DNA of 64,000 nt from Euborellia annulipes (taxonomy: Eukaryota; Arthropoda; Insecta; Dermaptera; Anisolabididae), in the NCBI GenBank assembly GCA_023213315.1, contig JAKCPI010000492.1:558001-622000 (forward strand). The letters run 5' to 3'. The notes beneath the pieces are model-generated. The model had not been told where the DNA came from, searched no databases, and saw only the letters and a list, made by a program, of their open reading frames with translations. Below are positions 1 to 10,340 of this stretch, one piece after another. The first letter of the stretch is position 1, and the number at the start of each line of letters is the position of its first letter. The translations under genes and the position numbers were made by a program.

Positions 1-590
1 TTTTAGCATGAAGAAATTGAGCTACCGGATTGAAATTTTATATTTAAGTTAGGTACCCTCCCGGACACTCAAAATAGCTTTTGAACAAAATCGGCCAAAA
101 AGTACTAGTACTTTACTGATGTACTTTTTTAGTTATTTTCGATTTTATCAAAATTCACTCCACCAAAATTGTTTAAAATTCAAAAATCAATTATTTTTTA
201 GATGCTCTTTAAAATGTATATTCTTATTTTGCCCTAAAAGTGTTTAGAAGTACACTTTACTGATGTAGTATTTCAGATTTTTCAAATTTATTTTCCGGCT
301 CTTCCTTCCATAGAGCCACTGTTAAATCCCTATGGGGATCTGCATGTTAATTTCGATTCATTCTTTTTTAAAAATTCTTTTCAATTCTTAAGAAATTTTG
401 TATTTATTTAGGATTCTCTATTGTGTATAAAATATCCAAATATGAGATTAAAATTTTGAAAAATAACCATAGTTTATTTCAAGCAGTCAACGCAAGTTTG
501 GAAGGAAAGTGCTATGCGAAACTAAATTTATCTCGACACAAAAAATCTGGTGTGACCTGCACGGTGCACCGAAGAGAAAGATTTTTTAAA
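1..590 (+). repeat. Family L copy (right-hand portion)
   Basis: Family L plus orientation: GAAATTGAGCTACCGGATTG, ACCCTCCCGGACACTC, AAAAAGTACTAGTACTTTAC, TGCTCTTTAAAATGTATATT, AGGATTCTCTATTGTGTATA, and a final half hairpin AATCTGGTGTGACCTGCAC at 546. The copy runs in from the left edge and shares the 3' region of the MBT gene. Confidence 0.85.
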
Positions 591-618
591 TAAAAAAGAA
601 ATGTGTAAATTATCTTAC

Positions 619-852
619 CCTATTAAATAAAATTAAAGGTGCTGTCGTTAGATTATGCTCCTCTAGATAAGATGTCCAATTGAATGAGTCCGGAGTATAA
701 CCTTTTGGTGGTGTTAATGTGATTGAATTAACATCGCAAAATCCAGCTGGAAAGATGCAAGGAGAAGTCGAGTGGTAGCAAAACCAATCTGCTCCAGATT
801 CATCTATCTCATATGAATCAATCTTTATCATAATGTAGCCTTCATTTAATAC
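619..852 (-). CDS. MBTD1: MBT gene exon 10 (rest of MBT repeat 3)
   Basis: 78 codons, phase 0 at both ends, acceptor AAACAG and donor AGG-GTAAGA. It encodes VLNEGYIMIKIDS, DWFCYHSTSP, CIFPAGFC, ITLTPPKGY and TAPLILFNR, the linker to MBT repeat 4. The following exon must lie beyond base 1, since 1-600 is only repeat. Confidence 0.92.
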
Positions 853-1849
853 CTGTTTTAATATTATTTAATTATGTAAAAATAATTTTTAAAAAATTAA
901 AAAATCTTTTACGAACCCTCATTACTGTAGCTACACAAATGGCAGATAAATTAAGGGGATCAATGGTCCTCTAATTTCATTCCTTCTTCAAAGGAATGAC
1001 CGTGTTCTTGGATGGCTGAGGGATCGATAGGTGAAGCAAAAAGTTTATATGTGGCATCATCGGCATGGGGGATACCAAGTTCGCATCTTTCATGGTAGTA
1101 TTTTGGAGCATCAATAGCTTGGCCTACTTTTCTTGCCCAACCAACAGGGTGTATTAAGGGAGAATCTTCATGACACCAGAAACCTAAAGAAAAAAAAAAT
1201 TCAAAATATTTAATGGAAAATAGTGAAAACCTTCTTACTATAAATCAGAGATGTCTAAACTACGGCCCGTGGGCCAAACCCGGCCCGACGGACAATTTTA
1301 TAATTGTATTTTTTTTAAACATTAAAATGTAAAAATCATTAATATCCAACCTATACAATAATTAAATAAATTGGTGACAAAGTAAAAAATAAATTTCGTA
1401 TTTATTTAAAAATCAACGGCTAAATAGTTCAGTACTCTTGCAAAAGATGGCAGGCTAGTCTAACAGTCGGCATTAACAGATCACTTATAAGCCTATATTT
1501 ATATATTTCCATGCTGTTATAAATGATATGTAATATATAAAGAAAAATGGAAAAAAGTGCTTAAAAAAGCATAAAAAACTTGAATAAAAAGTTGTTAAAT
1601 AAGCATAAAAGTTGAAAAAAAGCATCTCATAAGCAATTTTTACTCATAGCAATGGCGTATACAAATTTTTTTTTTAAATAAACTAAATTTATTCCACAAG
1701 ACATGTGAGTGTTTTTTATTGATGAGGCCAAACATCCCATGGCCCATTTAGCTAAATTTATTCCGCCCCGCCCTGCAAAAAATTTTGTTTTTGCGGAACC
1801 AAATTTTTTCACCCTGCGGAAAAAATTTTTTCTCACTGCGGGGTTTTTG

Positions 1850-1881
<32 letters not shown>

Positions 1882-4800
1882 GGGGGGGCCTCCTTTTTTT
1901 TGGGGGGCGGGCCCCCTCCCCCCTTATATACGTCCCTGGTGGTGTATGCGTGTGTGAATGGGAAAAAAGTGTGTTTTTTAATAAAAAAAAAAAAATAAAT
2001 AAAAAAAATATTCGTAAAATAAGTTCAAATAAGCACGAAAGGGAAAAAAAGCATGAAAACTCAAAAAAAGCATAAAAAATGCAATCTCAATGCAGTTAGT
2101 TTTTCGTAATTCGTGTAGAAATTAAATATCTAATGGTTGCTTATAAAATTGAGCAATAAGCATTTTGCTTAAAATCCTGTCTCTAGTAATATATAATAAT
2201 ATTTATAAACTATGTTTGCGCCACCCGCGCAATAATTTTGGAAGTTTCGTCGGTGGTCAAAAGATGGCATGAAAGGGAGCATTCGGCCCTCTCTCAGCCC
2301 TCATGGCTGCCACCCTTATGACAGGATACGTCATCTCCATGCCTCGACAACGTGCTGTCGAACATTGCGTCATTGACACGATTCGTTCGTCGAGTTTTCG
2401 TCGCCAGTTTTTGTATTCGTTTTCGATTTGCACCTTCGTTTGTTTCGTATCGTTTGTTCTCGATAAAACTTGTGCTCCTGTGCAATTGGGGTTTGTTCTT
2501 TGACTTTAACTTTGTTCTCTATATTTTATTATTATTATTATTTTGTTCTCTAATTTATAATTATTTTTGTTTAATAATTTTCTTGTTCTTTAATTTATAA
2601 TTTATATTCAAAAACATCTTTTCATTATTTTTATTTTTCTATTTAATTTAATAACTGTAAATAAATATTTCATTGTTCTTTTTAATACTCCATATTTTTT
2701 ATTATTTATCGTATCTTGGTCCGATCACCTTTAATTTATTTCATTATTCTTATCATTATTATCTAATCAAAATCCTGCAAAGAAAGGTCAGGTATCTGAT
2801 TTTACATCATCAGGTACTTGCCAAATTTTGTGTATAGGTCCACAGGTAAGTCTCGTTTCACCTGTGTTTGGCCTCAACATATACTAAAATTTTCTGGAGA
2901 CCCGGACGTGATCGGAACCAAATTTGATTTGTTTCGTTTTGTTTTTCTTTTGAGTGGCACCATAAAACACATAAAAAAAAAAAATGGAGTTGTTATAAGG
3001 AGCACAAAGGAATCAGAGAAGGGGAAATATATTTTTTTTCGTCTCTTTCTCTCTTTGTCATTTTATTTTTAGTTATTGTATTATTGTTATTTCCAAAATG
3101 GAAACGTACCAAAGATCTCTCAGATTAATAAATCGCAATGTTGAAAAATTTAGAATTTTTTATGAAAAGAATGAGTTCATAGATATATTTTCGATAGACG
3201 GTGGATTGAATGAGATAAATGATCTGTATAAATCCATAAACGAGTTGGAAGAATTATTAATCCAACAAGATCTTGACGCAGATGATCAAGGCAAAATAAT
3301 AATGGATCATTTATCAGTTGAACGATTTAAAGAACGTATTGAATCTCACTAAATCAAAATTTAAAAATGACGTTTCGGTCGATACGAAACCCTTGCTCAG
3401 TGGACTCAAGATCCACTACCTAAAATTGATTTACCAAATTTTTCTGGCGATTACTCCAAATGGAGATCATTTTATAATTTATTCGAATCTTTAATTGGAA
3501 AAAGAAAGAATTTGTCAAACACGCAAAAGCTACATTATTTGAGAATGTGTGTCCGTGGCGATGCACTGTCTTTAATTCAATCATACGAAATTTGTGATAA
3601 TAATTATCTCATTTGTATAAATTTGTTAAAGGAGAAATACAATCAAAGAATTATATATATCATGTGTTGGTCCATGAGGTAATTAGGAAAAAAACATATA
3701 ACCAAGTATTTATTCATTTAAATAAGCGAAAAATGTAGGTACCGCCGGGAGTCGCACCACGGATCTGTCGATTTACACTCAATATGCCCTACTACTGGAC
3801 CACAGTACGCACTGGTTTATTTAAATTTGATAGATCGCTAATTTCAGTCTACTAGAGAAACGTCGCTCAAATCAAGCGTTCAGATTTCTCCGTTACTGAG
3901 GCGCGATCTAGATGGACGTTTTGAGATATTCTCTCAATTATGCAATTAATAAATAAAGAATTATATATATCACGTGTTGGTCCCACATCTTGTGGATACG
4001 TGGATGGCGACCACGAGCTGCCCGAGCTGGGACAGGCAGTCCTTCAATTCTTTGTATGTCTGTCTCTTCCTTCCTCTTTTCAACAGGCGTCAGACAGTGC
4101 GACGGGCCGACGTGTCTTATTTCTTCCGGTCGCAAAAAAGCATGATAGGGTTGGGGGGGGGGGGGGAAAGTGAGGTCCGCCGACCCCGCATTGCGGGAAT
4201 AAGGCGAGGAGAATATAAGAAAATTAAAATTAAAAAGAAGAAGAAGAAAGATGACAACCATCCTGCCAGCTAAATTTTTAAGACCTCTAACGCCATCTTA
4301 TCAGCAAAGACATGCGAACAATTTGCCTCCTGAACCGCCTTAAAATTGTTTATTTCGAGAAATTACCGATTTGATGTGGTGGGCATAAAATTTTGCTTAT
4401 TACTCGAATTAGCCAACCAATAAATTTATAACATGTATTGTTTGTGAATCTTTAATAATACCTATAATACATGTATTGGAAGGAATAGTAGGACAGAAAG
4501 CAGAATACCTATGATTATGATGAATAACACTTACCATTGTCAGATGATTCTGAGTCGTAATATTTTATATGTAATCGTTTCCCTATTATTTTTTTGATAG
4601 AGGCTAATTTCACTTGTGAAATTCTGTTTTTATCGACAACTTCAAGATTTAGACCAACTCGAAATCTAGATTCCAAGTTATCTTTCATTTTGTTTACAAT
4701 ATTAAATGGCAGTGTTCTGCCTCCGGTAAGGCGCCTTACTAAAAAGGCTTTCCAATCTTTACATTTATCTTGCACGGCTAAAAAAAGAATATTAGAATGA

Positions 4801-7800
4801 CACTTTTGAAAGAAATAAAATATAAATAATGCCAATAAAAGAAAATTAAAATTACTCCTCTGAATAGAAAGGGAAGGGGGGATGCTCAAGCCCACATTCT
4901 TCCAAAGAGTCTTCGAGAACACATAATAAATTAAAAATTAAAATTCAAGGCCGATTCTAAGCCCTATCCTGGGAACTAATTAAATACACTACTCCATGGA
5001 GGTTGAGAAACACTGCACTATAAAATAGATATGGAATTTAGGAATAGAATTAACAAGCAAGAATACATTTCTCCCTAAAATATATTTGAATATTAATATC
5101 ATTATGTCATTAAGGTTATTTTTGGTTATCTATAGTAAGCCCGGATAATTTTATAAAAAATAAATTTTTAAAATAGAAAGTTAGGTTTTGTAAATTTCTA
5201 TTCTATGAAAAAAAAAAAATTAAATAAAAAAATTTTAAAATAATAATTACTTTTAGGAGGAATTAATGGCTTTCCTCTTGTAGCAGCCCAACCAACTGGA
5301 TGTACTGTATAACTTCCTAGGTTTACCCAAAAATCTTTGGATGAGTTGTTACCAAAGCCTTCATACCTTAGAAGAGCTTTGTAGCCTGAAAATTTATAAA
5401 TTAATTAATATATATGAGTAAAAAATACTTCCAGTAAAAAGAAAAATATGGTATTCAAATTTATAATCAAAAATTCACCTGCTATTTTCTGAACTGAAGC
5501 TACCCAGAAAGAATCAGGAAAAGATTCCGAAAAATTTTCACAATCTGTATTTTCCACTTCAACTTTCATTTCGGTAACATCATGCAGGAAGTTGTGCCAT
5601 ATGTCATTCAATGGTGCCTAAGAATCATAAATAATAATTAGAAGTTTTTCTTTTAAGGCCTCCTCACTTAAAAAAGTAAGAAATTGATTAATGCCTAGTT
5701 GCACCAACTACATCTCAGGTCTCAAGCTCGTCTTACACCTTACAATTGAACTTAGAGCGTTGCACTAACAGAAAGTCTTAAGTCCTCTATTTGTGCTTAT
5801 AACTCAAGTAGTCAAATTTGACAACTTAAGTCCCCCCTAAGCCTGAATTCATAACCTAAAAGGAGAATTGTGACATTTTATCTAATCAACTATTTATATA
5901 TACACTTAGAATATATATATTTTTCTAAATAAATCTATCTTATTGTTATTATTAAAAAAAATTTTTTTTTTTAATATATATTTATATATATATAAAAAAT
6001 TCAAAATAAAATTTGTTGAAGCATATATATATATATCTTACAAAAAAAATATGTCCTACACAAAAAAACAAATTTGTTTTTATTCTTTTTCACCTCCACC
6101 TGAACCAAAACATAATAAACTTACTTGTGAAAGAAAAACTTGCAGCAATTTTTTATTAATTAACAAGGTAATATTCCAAATATTTTGGAGACCTTTCGGA
6201 ACTCCTTCACGTAATTAATAATTGCCGAACGAGTAACTTGGTTACTTGCAAGCGTTTTAATGGTAAGGGGCAAACGTGGTGAAATCTACTGAAGAAGGAG
6301 TGCCGATAAATAGGTCTCCGAAATATTTGGAAATATTACTTTTTAATTAATAAAAAAAAATTGCCTTTTTCTTTCACAAATAACCAACTTCAGAAACACC
6401 ACTTAAGGATAATAATAAACTTGGACAAAATTAATGAATATAATTATTTGTACTATTCCACTTATCAAAATTTGTTGACATTTTTTTTTGATGACAGAAT
6501 TTGATAAAACAGAGTAAGCTTATTATTTATTTATTTAATTTTATTTTGGCTACCAAATGTTTGTTGTTGTCATGCAGTGTCCCTAGCGGCTAATTTTTAA
6601 ACAAAAAGGCGAGGTTGTCAGATGTTATTTATTCTCAAAGCCAGCTTGAATAAAATCATTTGAAAATTCATTGGTGCAAAATTTCAAGCTGAGACTACAG
6701 CTCTAGACGGCTTTGCCTAAGATAAGATATAAGACTTGTTGGCGCAACTGGGCATAAAAGAAATATTATGTTTACAAGAGAAGAAATTTTTATAATTATA
6801 TCGATTCACAAGAAGCTTCAGTGTAATATGGAAATATATGTAGGGCAACAAGGTTTAACAAATTCCATTAAAATTGTAGACTTACATGTTTGAAACAAGT
6901 AACTGGGGCAGCAATGAACTGTTCGTTTGTAAGTTCATCTTTCCAATCATGGGAATTTACTAATTCGGTTCTTTTATTTCTTCCTCGATTACTTGGCGGA
7001 GGGTCTTCTTCTTCGAATATTTCTGTGTCCGGGTTATTTAAAATAATATCTTTTATTTCATCTGGTGGTGGATATGGGAAATGTTCGCCTAAGACGGGTT
7101 CCATTAACTAAAATGATGCAAAAATAAAAAAAAATTCTTTAACTTAAAAAAATTTTCTTAATATAGGAGAATAAATTAATTTTTTCCACTTGGAATTAAA
7201 TTTATACGTTAAATTAAAATTCTACCATAATCAAATAATAATTATATTAATTTAATAAGATTTGGAATCATGCATAGAAACTGTCCAAGTGGTGATCAGT
7301 TTCCTTAGCATTAACCAATTTTTTTATTTTATATATATAATTTAAGCCTATATATAATAAATAAGTTTTATAAAATACATACATTTAAGGTAGGTGTTAT
7401 TCGTGTCGGAGCATTTCCTTTCCTCTCCATTTCAGAATACTCCCTTGAACACATTAAGCTACAAAACCTTCTTTCTTTTGTATAAAATGCGTGTTTAACA
7501 CCTATTGCTCCGCATTTTTCACAAACAGCTTAAAAAATTAGAAACGTATGTGATTAAATAAATATATTATATTATTTAATTAAAATTTAAAATCTAATTA
7601 CCCATTCCATCTTTCTGAATTGGAATTACGTTTAAATCAGTATCTTTTTGGTAAGCAATAGGCGTTTTTAGTTTTAAAGCTGGATGTCGAATAGGCTTAA
7701 TTTTTCTACTAGGATTACCAGTTTGTGTTGAAGTTGTAACAAACCTATGTTGGTGATCATTTGATTCGTCATCATCACTTTCCTAAAAATAGAATTTTAA

Positions 7801-10340
7801 AATAATAAACATCTTTTTTTGAAGCAAATCTTATTATATTAAACGAGCAATGTACGTTTATATGTAAGCATATCAGTTCTCGAAAACGGCTCTAACGATT
7901 TTTTTTCAAATTTTAAATATATACTATGTGCGGTCCAAATATGCAATTGCGCTATGTCTCATGTTTGGGAAAATTCGGGTACTAGTACTTTACTGATGTA
8001 CTTTGTTAGTTTTTTCTAATTTTCTCGAAATTCCCTTGAAAGATTTCTTTCAAATTTTAAATATTTGCTATTTCCGGGATAGAAAACAAATTGCGCTAGG
8101 TCTGGAAACCTCGAGTACTAGTACTTTACTGGTGTACTTTTTTAGTTTTTTCCAATTTTCTTGAAATTCGTTTTAAAGATTTTATAATGTTTTAAGTGCG
8201 CTTGTCTCTTGGCCAATCCCTCCCTCTCTTTACCCTGGATCCACACATTTAACTCTCCACGAATATTAAATTTGAATTAATGTGCAATTTTGTAAATTTA
8301 ATTTTTTATATCAATAATTACTTACAATGTATTTAATTTAATTATGTCAAAAAGGCCAATTAGTAGAAAAATACCTATTATTTAAATTATATTATTAAAA
8401 TACTAATTTCTGATTATTATTAATTTTTATTGAAAATAATAATTTTTTATTGTCTCCAGGCTGACGCATTTCCTGGGCAACTCTCTTATATCTCATGATT
8501 AAAGTTTTCTTATGAGGCACTATCACCTCCAAGTATCCACTCAGTAATGTTGTTATTCTTCAAAACTCTCCCTGGACTGTTATTTCTTATTTTAGTGGAA
8601 TATAATTTTATTAACTAAGGAGCGAGTCTTGAAAAACCGTTATTAGCCGATTCAGAAGCTGGTTACTCTAGGCGGCAAGAGATGGCGTAGTTCTGCCTAT
8701 AGGGTAACAAGCGTATTTATTTCATTTATATGCTGATTCGGACGAGATAATCATTCACAAGTTGACTATGCAGCTTCTTTCGTCAATGACTGATGATAGG
8801 TCAATAAATCAATAAAAACAAAAAGTTTTTATTTTTAATTGATGGTCAACTGCCTTGTACAAAGAGTATTTATTTCATTTCATTTGAAAGGTTCCAGCAA
8901 ATTAATTAAAGGCAAAAATTAATTATTCTTTAACACAATGATTACTAATTTAATTATCTATAAGATATAGACCGGATTTTTTAAAAATATCTTTTATTTA
9001 ATGTATTTAATCTAAAAAAAAAAAATAAGATCGATAGCTTCAAAATTGTGGCCGCTGGAACCTCTCAAAATCAGCACCTCGAGACGCGCACGTTAAGCCG
9101 AACGTCAACCATATGGCGATCCTTTGAATCAAATTTGTTTATGTTCATACACAATAAGACAGTAATATAAAAATCTTTTAACCGTCATGTTAATATATAA
9201 AAAACACGTTGTGCTACTCACATAACTTTAATGGGAGTATACTCACGTTTCTTTCCACAATCATGATAGATGTCAGTTTCTGACACTAATTATTGAAAAG
9301 GAATAGGAACAACACGCTGGATAACCAATGAAAATTAACTTCCGAAATTTTTTTCTTGTATAACAATAAGAAGAAAAGATTTGTCTATTTGTCAGATTAT
9401 AGTTGAACGTAAAAATAAAATTACTATTATGAATTTATGTTCTAATGCTAACAACGATGGGCACATACAAATTTATTGTGAAGAAAAAATAATGCTATTA
9501 TTATTTCTTTTATTATTATTATGCTCCATTGTGATGGCATTTCGGTCTTCAGAGCAATATTTGTGATATAAATCACTCATGTTATGTTATATGTATAGCT
9601 CTGAAGATCGTTTTGACAATACTGAAATGTAAGCACAGTGAGATTTAAATAAAAAGAAACAATTATAGCAGATATTCTTCGCATTATTCCAGTTATATAT
9701 TCACATCGTCAAAATAAAAATTTATTTTTTAAAATATATTTTATAACTATTTATCAAAGTTAGATAAAGACAAAGAAAAGTTAACAAAAAATAAAATAAA
9801 AAACAACTTACTATGTGCATTCTTTGTCTGAGTTCATCTAGGGATTGAGGACTTTCATTAAAAAATGAGGAATCGACTTGAGGAGAATCCTCACTAACAT
9901 TAACATTGAGCATTAATGGGTCTGAAGACATTATTTCTTCCCAAATCAAGTTGGCTAAAAAAATGAAAAAAAAAAGGAATTAAATTTTCTTAACAATTGA
10001 ATTGAGATAAACAATATTATTAAAATTGTTTACTTCAATACACCAAAAGAATAAAATAATTGTTTACAAAGAAATGTCAGGTCATTCATATAATAATAAA
10101 AAAATAACCTACTTTATACATTATTTTATAAAGTTAATAAATAATTTAAAAAATTTTTCTTTGTATACAATTGTCAATTAAAAAAAAATCAATGAAACCA
10201 AATATTTTAAATAATATTAAAAAAATAAAATAAAATAATTTATAGATTTATAATTAACTTGTGTGATATTCTTAAAAATATAAATAAATGAAAAAAAAGT
10301 AAAGGTTTTATAAAAGAAAGAAATTACCTTGCGTCGCCAT
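619..10340 (-). CDS. MBTD1: MBTD1/L3MBTL2-type MBT-repeat protein, exons 1-10 (3' end off window)
   Basis: Ten exons on the minus strand join with consistent phases and GT-AG borders to about 574 codons: 10328-10340, 9812-9954, 7602-7782, 7383-7528, 6886-7107, 5479-5617, 5251-5385, 4535-4777, 917-1183 and 619-852. The protein opens MATQANL, has an acidic linker, an FCS zinc finger (C115, C118, C135, C139), then MBT repeats 1 (about 214-325), 2 (about 332-437) and 3 (about 440-545). Diagnostic stretches are AAPVTCFKH, ALLRYEGF, DFWVNLG, HPVGWA, WKAFLVRRL, FWCHEDSPLIHPVGW and DWFCYHSTSP. Wording such as GKPLIPP and VENTDC is closer to remembered MBTD1 than to L3MBTL2. Family members bind low-methylated histone lysines in nuclear chromatin complexes. 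MBT repeat 4 and the stop are not in the window. One extra base in exon 9 (near 967) creates a TGA at codon 482, so this copy is broken, mis-sequenced, or read differently. Introns hold repeats. No second copy was seen. Confidence 0.88.
917..1183 (-). CDS. MBTD1: MBT gene exon 9 (end of MBT repeat 2, start of repeat 3; frameshifted)
   Basis: It opens GFWCHEDSPLIHPVGWARK, completing MBT repeat 2, and runs to SFEEGMKLE, the start of the repeat 3 barrel. The next codons read GAC CAT TGA, where the family has Ala-Ile-Asp-Pro-Leu-Asn-Leu. Leaving out one base, most simply 967, restores the family pattern (IDPLNLSAICVATV) and brings the exon to phase 0 for exon 10. Donor AGG-GTTCGT is weak. The extra base may be an assembly error, a polymorphism or a real inactivating change. 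Confidence 0.85.
1700..1936. mobile_element. G-run MITE fragment (CAGGGRCGTAT family)
   Basis: The segment ends TATATACGTCCCTGG at 1937 and contains a long T run, G runs and GCGGAACCAAATTTTTT blocks as at 21365-21480. The left end was not found. Open frames on both strands are not genes. Confidence 0.55.
2214..2894 (+). mobile_element. LTR-like leader of a BEL/Pao retrotransposon
   Basis: This segment precedes the primer-binding-like sequence TGGAGACCCGGACGTGA (2895-2911) and gag. It has a GC-rich first third and a T-rich remainder with many TTGTTCT units, like a retroviral R/U5 region. The left boundary is a guess (TGTTTGCGCC near 2213). No matching 3' LTR exists in the window, so it is a truncated copy. 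Confidence 0.45.
3098..3660 (+). pseudogene. BEL/Pao retrotransposon gag fragment (DUF1759-like), interrupted by stops
   Basis: From METYQRSLRL the frame is open to TAA at 3350, with a coiled-coil-like charged region (NELEELLIQQDLD). The same frame resumes after three stops (3350-3370) with LPKIDLPNFSGDYSKWRSF, then LSNTQKLHYLRMCVRGDAL and INLLKEKYNQ. This is the DUF1759 pattern (LPK.eLP.FsGd...W, Q.lhYLr..l.G.A) of BEL/Pao Gag. The element ends near 3660, where a tRNA-like retroposon follows; no protease, RT or integrase is present. It is a dead relic. The 50-nt interruption contains a hammerhead-like motif (see findings). Confidence 0.8.
3674..3954 (-). mobile_element. tRNA-derived SINE inserted at the end of the gag relic
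   Basis: On the minus strand there is a tRNA-like head: TGGTCCAGTAGTAGGGC resembles an A box and GGTGCGACTCC a B box. The segment is flanked by 29-nt direct repeats (3645-3673 and 3955-3983) differing at one base, which would be a long TSD. The right repeat abuts another retroposon that starts at about 3981. Confidence 0.55.
3981..4250 (+). mobile_element. SINE-like retroposon A, 5'-truncated copy
   Basis: This copy lacks the first bases (CTCAGGGG) of the family and starts at CCACATCTTGTGG. It continues through GATGGCGACCACGAGCTG and ends in an A-rich tail with AAG units. Short open frames here are not genes; the same text recurs at 20470, 33538, 37315, 61530 and 61693. Confidence 0.7.
4535..4777 (-). 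CDS. MBTD1: MBT gene exon 8 (MBT repeat 2)
   Basis: Acceptor TTTTTAG, donor AATG-GTAAGT, phase 1 at both ends. It encodes the second repeat arm DWKAFLVRRLTGGRTLP and the barrel strand VGLNLEVVDKNRISQVKLA, ending in the acidic loop YDSESSDN. Confidence 0.9.
5251..5385 (-). CDS. MBTD1: MBT gene exon 7 (end of MBT repeat 1)
   Basis: Acceptor TTTTCAG, donor AAAA-GTAATT, phase 1 at both ends. It encodes GYKALLRYEGF, KDFWVNLG and VHPVGWAATRGKPLIPP, closing the first MBT repeat. Confidence 0.9.
5479..5617 (-). CDS. MBTD1: MBT gene exon 6 (MBT repeat 1 core)
   Basis: Acceptor CTTAG, donor GCAG-GTGAAT, phase 0 in and 1 out. It encodes APLNDIWHN, MKVEVENTDC and the FWVASVQKIAG strand of the first MBT barrel. 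Confidence 0.9.
5690..6757. mobile_element. DNA transposon ends (TGCCTAGTTGCACCAAC) in MBT gene intron 5
   Basis: Left TGCCTAGTTGCACCAAC at about 5692 and right GTTGGCGCAACTGGGCA ending at about 6755 are inverted; both are followed inward by GTCTTA/AAGTC-rich text. It lies between exons 6 and 5 and surrounds a second inverted repeat (6126-6383). Confidence 0.6.
6126..6383. repeat. Inverted repeat in MBT gene intron 5
   Basis: Arms 6126-6211 and 6293-6383 share TGTGAAAGAAAAA, AATTTTTTATTAATTAA, CCAAATATTTTGGAGACC and CTCCTTC in inverse order, with an 80-bp centre. Confidence 0.75.
6886..7107 (-). CDS. MBTD1: MBT gene exon 5 (linker and start of MBT repeat 1)
   Basis: 74 codons, phase 0 at both ends, acceptor TTTTAG and donor CAT-GTAAGT. 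An acidic-proline linker (EEEDPPPSNRGR) leads into the first MBT arm, HDWKDEL followed by FIAAPVTCFKH, which is characteristic of the first MBT repeat of MBTD1/L3MBTL2. Confidence 0.9.
7383..7528 (-). CDS. MBTD1: MBT gene exon 4 (FCS zinc finger)
   Basis: This exon encodes the FCS-type zinc finger: AVCEKCG, then RRFCSLMCSREY, with the C-x2-C and C-x3-C pairs (C115/C118, C135/C139) and the Phe-Cys-Ser signature. FCS fingers bind RNA or single-stranded nucleic acid in Polycomb-related proteins. Phase 1 in, 0 out; donor AAT-GTATGT. Confidence 0.88.
7602..7782 (-). CDS. MBTD1: MBT gene exon 3 (basic linker)
   Basis: Acceptor TTTTTAG, donor ATGG-GTAATT. Residues 53-112 begin with ESDDDESND and continue with a basic, proline-containing linker (PSRKIKPIRHP). 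Phase 0 in, 1 out; the split Ala113 codon is completed by exon 4. Confidence 0.82.
7783..9811. other. Intron 2 of the MBT gene
   Basis: A diverged Family L piece lies at 7850-8185 (AGTACTAGTACTTTACTGATG occurs twice, 7978 and 8112). A hairpin around ATTTCGGTCTTCAGAGC / GCTCTGAAGATC sits at 9540-9620. Nothing recognised in 8200-9500. Confidence 0.6.
9812..9954 (-). CDS. MBTD1: MBT gene exon 2 (acidic, Ser-rich linker)
   Basis: The acceptor TTTTAG precedes CCAACTTG and the donor ATA-GTAAGT is close to consensus. Residues 5-52 are acidic and serine-rich (for example SSDPLMLNVN, SLDELRQRM), with no recognised domain, as expected N-terminal to the zinc finger. Phase 1 in, 0 out. Confidence 0.8.
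10328..10340 (-). CDS. MBTD1: MBT gene exon 1 (start codon exon)
   Basis: A 13-nt coding part, ATGGCGACGCAAG followed by donor GTAATT, ending in phase 1. The purine-rich context before ATG (AAA) and phase match to exon 2 support this start. It encodes MATQ plus the first base of Ala5. Confidence 0.75.

Noticed and set aside
9381..9566. 61-codon plus frame with a hydrophobic end
   Set aside because: It lies in an intron of the MBT gene, has no homology, and its hydrophobic end is a TTATTA repeat translation.
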